NCBI GenBank assembly: GCA_038202885.1
Contig: JBBREP010000001.1
Coordinates: forward strand, 62,001-126,000
Length of the DNA stretch: 64,000 nt
Source of the DNA: JBBREP01 sp038202885
GTDB taxonomy: Bacteria > Actinomycetota > Acidimicrobiia > IMCC26256 > PALSA-610
Direction of reading: 5' to 3'
Below are positions 8,067 through 14,575 of the stretch, one piece after another. The first letter of the stretch is position 1, and each line of letters opens with the position of its first letter. The position numbers were made by a program, and so were the translations under genes. Under the pieces are notes generated by a model. The model made no database searches. It was not told the origin of the DNA and saw only the letters and a program-made list of their open reading frames with translations.

Positions 8067-9388
8067 GATCGCGCCATGCGGGCTGTGGATGCGCCGTCGG
8101 AGACGCGTGCGAGCAACGCGATCACGATGAAGTTGCCGATGAGCGACGAACCGCCATACGACACGAACGGCAACGTGACGCCGGTGAGCGGGATCAAGCG
8201 GGTGACGCCTCCGACGATCACAAACGTCTGCACGCCGAGGATCACGGTCAGTCCGGTCGCGAGCAGTTGCGCGAACGGATCGGGGTGATCGATCGCGGCG
8301 CGCAGGCCTGCGCCGATGAGCAGCAGAAACAAGATGACGACGGCAACGGTGCCAAACAGACCGAGCTCCTCACCGATGGCCGCGAGGATGAAGTCGCTCA
8401 CGGCCACCGGCACCTTGTCGGGTGCGCCGAGACCGAGGCCCCGGCCCGAGATACCGCCGGCGCCGAACGCGTACCACGACTGGATGATCTGATACCCGCC
8501 GGTCTGGGCTTGCGGCCACGGGTTGAGCCACGTGTCGACGCGCACGCGCACGTGCTCGGCGTACTTGTAGGCAAACGTCGCTCCTACGGCGAACAGGACG
8601 AAGCTGCCGCCGAGGTACGCGCCGCGATTCGTCGCGACGTAGAGCATCGACACGAACACGCTGAACAGCAACAGCGACGACCCGAGATCCTTTTCGGCTA
8701 CGAGCACGATGATCGACATTGCCCACACCGCGAGCAACGGTCCGAGGTGCTTCGGATCGGGCACGCGGAACGGGCCGACGCGGCGCGTCCCTTGCGCGAG
8801 CAGGTCGCGGTTGTCGACGAGATAGCCGGCAAAGAACACCACGAGGAGCACCTTGGCGAGCTCGCCGGGTTGGAACGAGATCGGCCCGAGTCGGGCCCAG
8901 ATCCGCGCGCCGTTGATGGTCTCGCCAATGGGATGGGGTACGAGCGGCAGCAGCAACAGCACGGTTCCGGCGAAAGCGCTGGTGTAGCGGTAGCGGATGA
9001 GCATGCGCAGATCGCGCACGATGAAGAGCGTGGCGACGAAGATGGCCACGCCGAGCGCGGTCCACGTGGATTGCACGCTCGGAAGGTGGTGGATCTTGGG
9101 GTTGTCGCGCACGAGACGCGAGATGGCGACGAAGCCGATGCCGTTCAACGTGGCGACGATCGGAATGATCGTGCCGTCGGCGTTGGGGGCAAACCGGCGC
9201 AGCGCCAGGTGCGCGACGAGGTAAAGACCACCGATTCCGGCCAGCAAATACGGCGTTTCTGGCGGGAGGCTCGGGCCGCTGGCGAGCGCGAGCAGGATGT
9301 AGGCGCCGATCACGATCGCGATGGCATGGATGCCGAGGCCGAGTTCGTGGTTGCGCCGACGCCGTCCGAGCGCGGTGATCGTGCTCAC
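8063..9388 (-). CDS. rodA: SEDS peptidoglycan glycosyltransferase RodA/FtsW family
   Basis: A 441-residue integral membrane protein with about ten hydrophobic segments. It shows SEDS features: LLPLVPHPIGETINGARIW, FQPGELAKVLLVVFFAGYL, AEKDLGSSLLLF and the C-terminal PFVSYGGSSLIGNF. SEDS proteins polymerise lipid II into glycan strands together with a class B PBP, here the adjacent pbpA. The GTG start overlaps the pstP stop as GTGA, and its own stop overlaps pbpA in the same way. By synteny it corresponds to RodA rather than FtsW. Confidence 0.94.
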   Translation of the reverse strand: MSTITALGRRRRNHELGLGIHAIAIVIGAYILLALASGPSLPPETPYLLAGIGGLYLVAHLALRRFAPNADGTIIPIVATLNGIGFVAISRLVRDNPKIHHLPSVQSTWTALGVAIFVATLFIVRDLRMLIRYRYTSAFAGTVLLLLPLVPHPIGETINGARIWARLGPISFQPGELAKVLLVVFFAGYLVDNRDLLAQGTRRVGPFRVPDPKHLGPLLAVWAMSIIVLVAEKDLGSSLLLFSVFVSMLYVATNRGAYLGGSFVLFAVGATFAYKYAEHVRVRVDTWLNPWPQAQTGGYQIIQSWYAFGAGGISGRGLGLGAPDKVPVAVSDFILAAIGEELGLFGTVAVVILFLLLIGAGLRAAIDHPDPFAQLLATGLTVILGVQTFVIVGGVTRLIPLTGVTLPFVSYGGSSLIGNFIVIALLARVSDGASTARMARS

Positions 9389-10485
9389 GGGCTCGGCGTC
9401 GACTGGATCGTCTTGGCGGTCGTCGGCTTCACGGCGGTTGTCGTCGCCGTGGTCGAGGTGCGCGGCGCGGTGGTGCTCGGCGCCACCGTCGTGGTCGTCG
9501 TGGCAGGGGTGTCGTTGTTGTAGACGACGTAGCCGATGGTGGCGAACGCGGCGATCGGCACCACCGTCACTGCGGTCCAGAACACGCCGCGGCCGATGCG
9601 ACGGGCCCGTCCTGGGCGGATCTCGGCGGTGAGACTGGCATCTACCCCGACGGCCGTCGCCGGGTCGTCATCGTTCGCACCGACGACCGGAAGCAACGTG
9701 GTGTGATCGGTGGCGTCTCCGGTCGCCGGCGGCGCCGTGCCCGCGATCGCCGCGACGCTGTCGAGATCGCCAGTGGCGTCGACCTCGCTGATGTCGATCA
9801 CCACCGCGGTCACGTTGTCGGTGCCGCCAGCCTGGAGCGCGGCGTCGACGAGTTGTTCGGCCGCAGTCTGCGGGTCGGCGTTGTCGTGCAACAGCCGCTG
9901 TACCGCGGCCTCTTCGATCATGGTCGTGAGTCCGTCCGAGCACAACAGGACGCGATCTCCGGTGGCGACCACGAGGGGATAGAGATCGACGTCGATCTCA
10001 GGTTCCACGCCGAGCGCGCGCGTGATGATCGAGCGCTGCGGGTGCACTGCGGCCTGTTCTTCTGTGATGCGGCCCTCGCGCACGAGTTCCTCGACGAGGC
10101 TGTGATCTTCGGTGAGGCGGATCAGATCGTCGCCGCGCGCGAGATACGCGCGTGAGTCGCCGACATGACCGAACAGCAAGGCGGCGGGGCCGCCCGGCAC
10201 GAGCGCGGTCAGCGTCGTGCCCATGCCAGAGAGCGATTCGTCGGTGCCGGCGCGTTCGAACACTGCGGCATTGGCACGGCGCACCGCGTCGTCGATGGTG
10301 TTCCCCGACGCGACTGCGGCGCGCAACGTCTCGATCGCGGTACGGCTCGCGACCTCACCGCCGAGGTGGCCACCCATTCCGTCGGCGACCGCAAACAGCG
10401 CGAGCTGGCCATCGACGACGAAGGAATCTTCGTTGCCGTCGCGGACGCGTCCGACGTCGGTGGCGTAACCAGCGACGAGCTTCAC
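9385..10485 (-). CDS. pstP: PP2C-family Ser/Thr protein phosphatase PstP
   Basis: A 366-residue phosphatase from a GTG at 10485 that overlaps the fhaB stop (GTGA). The PP2C domain occupies about 1-240. Metal-binding and core motifs are RDGNEDSF (near 16-22), VADGMGGHLGGE (D35), GHVGDSRAYL, CSDGLT and GGTDNVTAVV. A linker with many acidic and small residues, a transmembrane helix (VFWTAVTVVPIAAFATIGYV) and a short Thr/Ser-rich outer tail follow. It dephosphorylates PknB-family kinases and their targets on the cytoplasmic side. Confidence 0.94.
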   Translation of the reverse strand: MKLVAGYATDVGRVRDGNEDSFVVDGQLALFAVADGMGGHLGGEVASRTAIETLRAAVASGNTIDDAVRRANAAVFERAGTDESLSGMGTTLTALVPGGPAALLFGHVGDSRAYLARGDDLIRLTEDHSLVEELVREGRITEEQAAVHPQRSIITRALGVEPEIDVDLYPLVVATGDRVLLCSDGLTTMIEEAAVQRLLHDNADPQTAAEQLVDAALQAGGTDNVTAVVIDISEVDATGDLDSVAAIAGTAPPATGDATDHTTLLPVVGANDDDPATAVGVDASLTAEIRPGRARRIGRGVFWTAVTVVPIAAFATIGYVVYNNDTPATTTTTVAPSTTAPRTSTTATTTAVKPTTAKTIQSTPSP

Positions 10486-11018
10486 CGTGTCGCCTCGAGC
10501 ACGGTGCCCCCAATCGTGACCCGGTCGCCGCGACGCAGGCGCGCCGGCTCGGTGAGCGGTTGATCGTTCACGAGCGTGCCGTTGGTGCTGCCAAGGTCTT
10601 CGATCCACAGTGCGCCGTCGTGGTCGAACGCTCGTGCGTGCACGGTCGACACGTACGTGTCCGACGGCAACGCAATGCCACACCCGCCCCCGCGCCCAAT
10701 CGTCAGCTCGCCGACCACCCGAAACTCGGTGCCACGTGCGGCCGCGGGCTCGGCGACCACGAGCCGCCATCCCTTGGCGCCCTGGTCGGGCTGAGCGTGC
10801 TTGCGATCACGTCGCGAGGGCGGTACTGCCGGCGCGAGTGGTGGTGCGCCCGCCTGGTCGACACCGCGTGCCATCGCGCCGGTGCCAGGCGCAGCGACGC
10901 GGCCGAGTCCCGGCGTGCCGCGCAGTTCCGAGGCCACGAGCAGCACGACCCTGAGCAGGAACAGGTAGAGCAAGACGAGGAGGCAGACCTTGAGGATCCC
11001 CAGCGCGGCGTCCGACAC
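10482..11018 (-). CDS. fhaB: membrane-anchored FHA domain protein FhaB (FipA)
   Basis: A 178-residue protein with one N-terminal transmembrane helix (about 7-30), a Pro/Ala-rich linker and a C-terminal FHA domain (about 90-178). FHA signatures are LTIGRGGGCGIALP, YVSTVHARAF and DLGSTNGTLVND. FHA domains bind phosphothreonine, so this is a reader of PknB signalling; the mycobacterial orthologue interacts with FtsZ and FtsQ. The GTG start directly follows the fhaA stop codon and its stop overlaps the pstP start. Confidence 0.92.
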   Translation of the reverse strand: MSDAALGILKVCLLVLLYLFLLRVVLLVASELRGTPGLGRVAAPGTGAMARGVDQAGAPPLAPAVPPSRRDRKHAQPDQGAKGWRLVVAEPAAARGTEFRVVGELTIGRGGGCGIALPSDTYVSTVHARAFDHDGALWIEDLGSTNGTLVNDQPLTEPARLRRGDRVTIGGTVLEATR

Positions 11019-11672
11019 TCAGCGCTCCTCGAAGCGCATCGACGTGTTGCCGATGCGGATCGTGTCGCCGTCGCGCAACGCGTGCTCGGTGATCCGAACG
11101 TCGTTGACGTAGGTGCCGTTGGTGGAGCCGAGGTCGACGACGGTCGCGCCGTCGGGACCTCGACGGATCTCGGCGTGCTGGCGGCTCGACTGCGGGTCGG
11201 AGAGGGGGACGGCGCATTCGGGCAGTCGGCCGATCGTGTTGAGCGCCTGGGGAAGGGCCACCCGCCGCCCGTCGGCGAGCACGAGCACCGGCTCCATCGG
11301 GGTTGCACCCTGCTCGATCCGTGCGTGTACTTCGAAGCCGCCGCGATGGTGGTGCGCATCGGCTGTGAACGCCACCGCGACCGGTCCGACGAAGTGGTAG
11401 CCCTCGTCGCGGGCGTGTTCACGGGCGGCTTCGACGAGTTCTGTGGCCAGCGCGTCGCGAAAGGAAGCGAAGCGCGTCTCGTCGTCGGGAGACAGCAACA
11501 CCTCGAAGTGATTCGGCGCGACCGCGCCGCGCGGGCCGAGCTGGCGGCCGTCGTCCATCTCGCGAGCAATGCGGCGGCCGAGCTCGACCGGTTGCACGCC
11601 GCTGCGGAACGCGCGCCCGAACGCGCCTTCCACGAGGCGTTCGAGACGCCGCTCGAAGCCTTGGAGCACCAC
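11019..11672 (-). CDS. fhaA: FHA domain protein FhaA with N-terminal DUF3662 domain
   Basis: The N-terminal part, from GFERRLERLVEGAFGRAF through VQPVELGRRIAREM and VAPNHFEVLLS to about residue 120, matches the FhaA N-terminal (DUF3662) domain. A C-terminal FHA domain has NTIGRLPECAVPLSD, SSRQHAEIRR and DLGSTNGTYVND. It lacks the long Gln/Pro-rich linker of mycobacterial FhaA. In mycobacteria FhaA binds the phosphorylated pseudokinase domain of MviN and holds back peptidoglycan synthesis. Two adjacent GTG codons (11672, 11669) precede the conserved N-terminus; 11672 is used, without a clear ribosome site. It is the first gene of the seven-gene operon, 69 bp from the divergent tRNA-Leu. Confidence 0.88.
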   Translation of the reverse strand: MVLQGFERRLERLVEGAFGRAFRSGVQPVELGRRIAREMDDGRQLGPRGAVAPNHFEVLLSPDDETRFASFRDALATELVEAAREHARDEGYHFVGPVAVAFTADAHHHRGGFEVHARIEQGATPMEPVLVLADGRRVALPQALNTIGRLPECAVPLSDPQSSRQHAEIRRGPDGATVVDLGSTNGTYVNDVRITEHALRDGDTIRIGNTSMRFEER

Positions 11673-11741
11673 AGCGTGAGCGTAGCGAGCAACGCTGGCG
11701 GGTTCGCGGCGATGCGCTGGTAGCGTGTCCGTTCCACACAA

Positions 11742-11825
<84 letters not shown>

Positions 11826-11833
11826 CTGGTAGA

Positions 11834-11850
11834 CGGCGGTATGGCCGCCG
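11834..11850 (+). terminator. possible terminator hairpin of tRNA-Leu
   Basis: CGGCGG, loop TATGG, CCGCCG is a perfect 6-bp stem beginning 9 nt after the tRNA. No T run follows, so termination is inferred only from position and stem strength. Confidence 0.4.
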
Positions 11851-11890
11851 CTGCGATGAACACGTGGCACCCAGGTTTTATCCTTCGTCA

Positions 11891-12478
11891 TCAGATATGG
11901 CGGAACACGGCTCGAATCTCAGCTGCGCAGGTGGCGCGCTCTGCTCGCCAGCCCGCTCGCCGGGCGGTGTCGATGTTGGCCTGCGAATCGTCCAGGAGAA
12001 GCGCGGTTGTGCCGTTGATCGCGAGGCGATTCTCGGTGCGCGAGAAGTATGCGACGTCTGTCTTGACCGCGCGCACATGCCACGAAGCTGCGAGGTCAGA
12101 GAACCGCAGAGCCACGGTATCGAGCGGCCGGGCGAGACAGTGGTCGATCATCGGCCCGTTGTTCGTCGCCAGCACGAGGCGCTCAGTGCGAGTGGCGAGC
12201 GTTTCGAGGACTTCGGCGTCGGGCTCGAATGCCAAGCTCCACGCATCCACGAGTTCCGCGTGAGTGATGCGACACTCAAGTACGTCCAGTATCGCCGCGA
12301 TCGACTCAGCGGCGCCATAGGCGCCGGTCTCCATCGCCGCATCGAGGCCTGAGCCGAATATCCGCTGATGAACGTCGCTGGTCGTGAGTTGCGTCCGCTC
12401 GGCCATCGCGGCAAGCCGCGCGTCGGGACAAAAGCGCGCCACCACGCCGCCGAGATCGACGGCGAGTGTGGTGATCAT
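11891..12478 (-). CDS. HAD-superfamily hydrolase
   Basis: A 195-residue HAD-fold protein. Motif I is LAVDLGGVVARF, with nucleophile D8 followed by LGG rather than the DxD of phosphatases, a form seen in YihX-like and epoxide-hydrolase-type HADs. Motif II is VLATNN, a conserved lysine is in VKTDVAYF, and motif IV is LLLDDSQANIDTARRAGW. The ATG at 12478 overlaps the GNAT stop (ATGA) and has GGGGA upstream. It is the third gene of the tetR-GNAT-HAD operon. The substrate is unknown. Confidence 0.85.
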   Translation of the reverse strand: MITTLAVDLGGVVARFCPDARLAAMAERTQLTTSDVHQRIFGSGLDAAMETGAYGAAESIAAILDVLECRITHAELVDAWSLAFEPDAEVLETLATRTERLVLATNNGPMIDHCLARPLDTVALRFSDLAASWHVRAVKTDVAYFSRTENRLAINGTTALLLDDSQANIDTARRAGWRAERATCAAEIRAVFRHI

Positions 12479-12987
12479 CGAGAATCGTCCCCCAAGATTC
12501 GTTGCATCAGCACGAGATCGAGCCATCGCCCGAACTTGATGCCCGTCTCCGGCATGCGCCCGACGATCTCGAAGCCGAGGCGCTGATGGAACGCGATCGA
12601 AGCCTCGTTGGCTCCGTCGACGGCTGCCACCATGACGTGGATCGACGAAGCGCTCGCCCGCTTGACGAGCTCGTCCATGAGCGCGCGCCCAACGCCACAA
12701 CCCCACATCGACTCATCAACGTGGATGGAGTGCTCGACCGTATACCGGTACCCGGGCCAACGTCCTTCGCCGCGGAAGCTGCCATACGCGGCGTAGCCAA
12801 CCACGTCACGGCCGTGCTCCGCGACGAGGACTGGGAAGTGCGCGTCGCGCTGGCGAGCGAACCAGCGTTCGCGTTCTTGCAGGGTCTCGGGGATTTCGGT
12901 CCAGGCACCGGTCGTGGATTCGATGAGACCGTTGTAGAGGTCGCGAATCCGAGCTAGGTCCCACCGAGTCGCGTCACGGACGATCAT
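12475..12987 (-). CDS. GNAT acetyltransferase, phosphinothricin/amino-acid N-acetyltransferase type
   Basis: A 170-residue GNAT protein. MIVRDATRWDLARIRDLYNG, then TGAWTEIPETLQERERWF, VGYAAYGSFR, YRYTVEHSIHVDESMWGCGVGRALM (acetyl-CoA loop) and FHQRLGFEIVGRMPETGIKF match the Bar/Pat and MnaT group, which acetylates phosphinothricin, methionine derivatives or related amino acids. The start overlaps the tetR stop as ATGA, so all three genes form one translation-coupled operon. The true substrate cannot be assigned. Confidence 0.9.
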   Translation of the reverse strand: MIVRDATRWDLARIRDLYNGLIESTTGAWTEIPETLQERERWFARQRDAHFPVLVAEHGRDVVGYAAYGSFRGEGRWPGYRYTVEHSIHVDESMWGCGVGRALMDELVKRASASSIHVMVAAVDGANEASIAFHQRLGFEIVGRMPETGIKFGRWLDLVLMQRILGDDSR

Positions 12988-13601
12988 GACTCGACCTTCG
13001 CCAGCGCGCCGAGCAGCAACGCGCTCAGGCCGAATTCGAAATGCGCATCGAAATCGGCGCGCTCGTAGTGTCGCGTCTGGGAACGCAGGTATGGCAGGGC
13101 CGTTTCGGCGGCGTACACGTTCAGCGCCCGTTGGACTACGCCGGCGCTACGCACCTGCTCTTCGGCCTGCACCCGCATCAGCACAAAGGTCATGACTGCA
13201 TTGGTCACGGCGACGCCGTCGAATCCACTCACTCCGGCCCGATCGGCGCGCTCGAGCAAGCGGTCGACCTGTTGCAGCATCACCGGCAACTCGAACCACG
13301 TGCACATCAACGCGGATGAGACGCCCGCGAACGAACCCAACGTGGCGCGAACGGCGCGCGCCCATTCGCGTAGGTCATCGTCGAGAGGCCCGGCGTTGCC
13401 AACCAATGGCAGGAGGGTCGCGATCGCGTCGAGCGCGCCCAAGCGCAGCGCGGTTCCGTCGGCAACGTGGCGGTACAGCGCCATCGGCGTCACTCCCAGT
13501 GCCGCGGCTACAGCGCGCAACGACACGGAGCCGAACGATTCTCGCCGCGCGAGGTCGACAGCGGTGTCGACGATGGTTTCGTGCGTCAAACGCTTGAGCA
13601 T
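12984..13601 (-). CDS. TetR-family transcriptional regulator
   Basis: A 205-residue regulator. The N-terminal helix-turn-helix is in MLKRLTHETIVDTAVDLARR...VSLRAVAAALGVTPMALYRHV. The rest is a helical ligand-binding domain resembling the TetR C-terminal type (for example ...FAGVSSALMCTWFELPVMLQQ). The ATG at 13601 lies 7 bp from a perfect 16-bp palindrome, the probable operator. It likely represses itself and the downstream GNAT and HAD genes in response to an unknown small molecule. Confidence 0.88.
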   Translation of the reverse strand: MLKRLTHETIVDTAVDLARRESFGSVSLRAVAAALGVTPMALYRHVADGTALRLGALDAIATLLPLVGNAGPLDDDLREWARAVRATLGSFAGVSSALMCTWFELPVMLQQVDRLLERADRAGVSGFDGVAVTNAVMTFVLMRVQAEEQVRSAGVVQRALNVYAAETALPYLRSQTRHYERADFDAHFEFGLSALLLGALAKVES

Positions 13602-13608
13602 CCTGGAA

Positions 13609-13624
13609 GTATACGGCCGTATAC
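13609..13624. promoter_or_regulatory. palindromic operator for the TetR regulator
   Basis: GTATACGGCCGTATAC is a perfect 16-bp palindrome 7 bp upstream of the tetR start. Size, symmetry and position match TetR-family operators that control their own operon. TATAC within it could also overlap the promoter. Confidence 0.7.
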
Positions 13625-13687
13625 CACTTCGCAAGGCCCTATCGCAAGCCTCAGAACCGGGAGCGCGCGGTGAACGGGGGACAGTGT

Positions 13688-13715
13688 TAGCATCAAACGA
13701 TGCAGTATCTGATGC
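13688..13715 (+). promoter_or_regulatory. vapBC promoter/operator region
   Basis: TAGCAT (13688-13693) resembles a -10 box. It overlaps the inverted repeat GCATC-aaac-GATGC (13690-13703), and a third GATGC follows at 13711-13715. Repeats around the promoter of a toxin-antitoxin operon fit autoregulation by the VapBC complex. The assignment is by pattern and position only. Confidence 0.45.
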
Positions 13716-13771
13716 AGACGCTGACGGAGGCGTTGCCGCCTCGGAGGAGCCCGGGATGCGCACGACGGTAA
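13700..13771 (+). CDS. possible 23-codon leader ORF overlapping the vapB start
   Basis: An ATG at 13700 lies 6 nt after the putative -10 box, which would make it leaderless. It reads MQYLMQTLTEALPPRRSPGC and three further residues before TAA at 13769-13771. It overlaps the vapB start codon (13756) in a different frame, so its translation could affect vapB initiation. No homologue is recognised, and it may be chance. Confidence 0.3.
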   Translation: MQYLMQTLTEALPPRRSPGCARR

Positions 13772-13953
13772 CGATCGACGACGACCTTGCTGCCGAGGCT
13801 GAGCGCCTCACGGGGATCACCGAACGTGCGACGCTGCTGCGCCGCGGCCTCGAAACGCTGGTCGAAGTCGAGAGCGCTCGTCGCCTGGCGCAACTCGGAG
13901 GCACAGACCCGTACGCCTCAGCGGCACCGCGACGCCGCGGCGAAAGCGCATGA
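13756..13953 (+). CDS. vapB: VapB-type antitoxin
   Basis: A 65-residue protein: MRTTVTIDDDLAAEAERLTG (ribbon-helix-helix start), then TERATLLRRGLETLVEVESARRLAQLGG and a flexible tail DPYASAAPRRR. This is the layout of VapB antitoxins: a DNA-binding N-terminus and a toxin-wrapping C-terminus. GGAGGAG (13744-13750) lies 5 bp before the ATG. The stop overlaps the vapC start (ATGA). Confidence 0.85.
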   Translation: MRTTVTIDDDLAAEAERLTGITERATLLRRGLETLVEVESARRLAQLGGTDPYASAAPRRRGESA

Positions 13954-14318
13954 TCCTGGTCGACACTTCGGTGTGGATCGACCATCTGCGTCGCAACGAC
14001 GCTCACCTCGCGACGTTGTTGGAGCGCAACGAAGTGGTGATGCACCGGATGGTGCTCGGCGAACTAGCGCTCGGCTCGCTCGCGCGGCGTTCGGAGACGC
14101 TCGCGTTACTCGCGAATCTCGTGAGCGTCACTCGCGTCAACGACGACGAGGTCCTCGTGTTTATCGAACAGCAGAAGTTGTGGTCTCGCGGCCTCGGTCT
14201 GGTCGACGCACACCTGCTCGCAGCGGTCCGGGTCGCTCCAGGCACAACACTTTGGACGCGCGACGAACGTCTTCGCGTCGCGGCACTTGACTTCGATGTG
14301 GCCTACGCGGGTGGTTAA
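13950..14318 (+). CDS. vapC: VapC-type PIN-domain toxin ribonuclease
   Basis: A 122-residue PIN domain. The acidic catalytic residues appear in ILVDTSVWIDHLR (D5), VLGELALGSL (E38), LGLVDAHLL (D85) and TRDERL (D104 region), the usual four-acid pattern. VapC toxins cleave tRNA or rRNA and are held inactive by VapB. It overlaps vapB by four bases. Its 3' end overlaps by four bases the end of a short remnant reading frame on the other strand. Confidence 0.88.
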   Translation: MILVDTSVWIDHLRRNDAHLATLLERNEVVMHRMVLGELALGSLARRSETLALLANLVSVTRVNDDEVLVFIEQQKLWSRGLGLVDAHLLAAVRVAPGTTLWTRDERLRVAALDFDVAYAGG

Positions 14319-14428
14319 GCACCTCGGTCGTCGGAGCGAAGGCGCGATCCGTCGGCGCTGACGCATGCGTCGTTGAACAGTCGGGGTGGGATCAACTCCG
14401 GGTTCAAGTACCGTCGCATCTCGCGCAC
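14315..14428 (-). pseudogene. short remnant related to the N-terminus of the double-HTH protein
   Basis: A GTG at 14428 opens a 37-codon frame beginning VREMRRYLNPELIPP. It resembles the start of the HTH protein at 17348 (VRELRRYSNPNIV), and the DNA around the start is also similar (about 30 bp with four mismatches). After about 13 residues the likeness ends, so this looks like the surviving 5' end of a paralogue. Like the intact copy, it lies beside a VapBC-type locus. Confidence 0.45.
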
Positions 14429-14431
14429 TCT

Positions 14432-14450
14432 CGTTGTCGATTCGACAACG
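14432..14450. promoter_or_regulatory. 19-bp palindrome upstream of the remnant gene
   Basis: CGTTGTCGA-T-TCGACAACG is a perfect inverted repeat with a one-base centre, ending 3 bp upstream of the GTG of the remnant frame. This is typical of an operator for a dimeric regulator. It has no close copy upstream of the intact paralogue at 17348. Confidence 0.5.
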
Positions 14451-14575
14451 TTTGCCCAGGTCAGGCGCGGGGTTCTAGTTGCGTCTCCGCAGGTGTCGCG
14501 CGCAGCGCCGATGCACCGCGACGGAGCGTGCATATCGGCAGATCGCAGTGCCCAGGCGGAGGTAGCGCCTGCCGG

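Noticed and set aside
8267..9523. Long rightward frame (about 418 codons) opposite rodA and pstP
   Set aside because: It is the mirror frame of well-supported genes on the other strand, with Arg/Asp/Gly-rich composition and no recognisable domain. Such shadows are common at this GC content.
10152..11723. Rightward frame of 523 codons through fhaB and fhaA
   Set aside because: It is a shadow of the FHA genes; the translation is Arg/His-rich with no family features.
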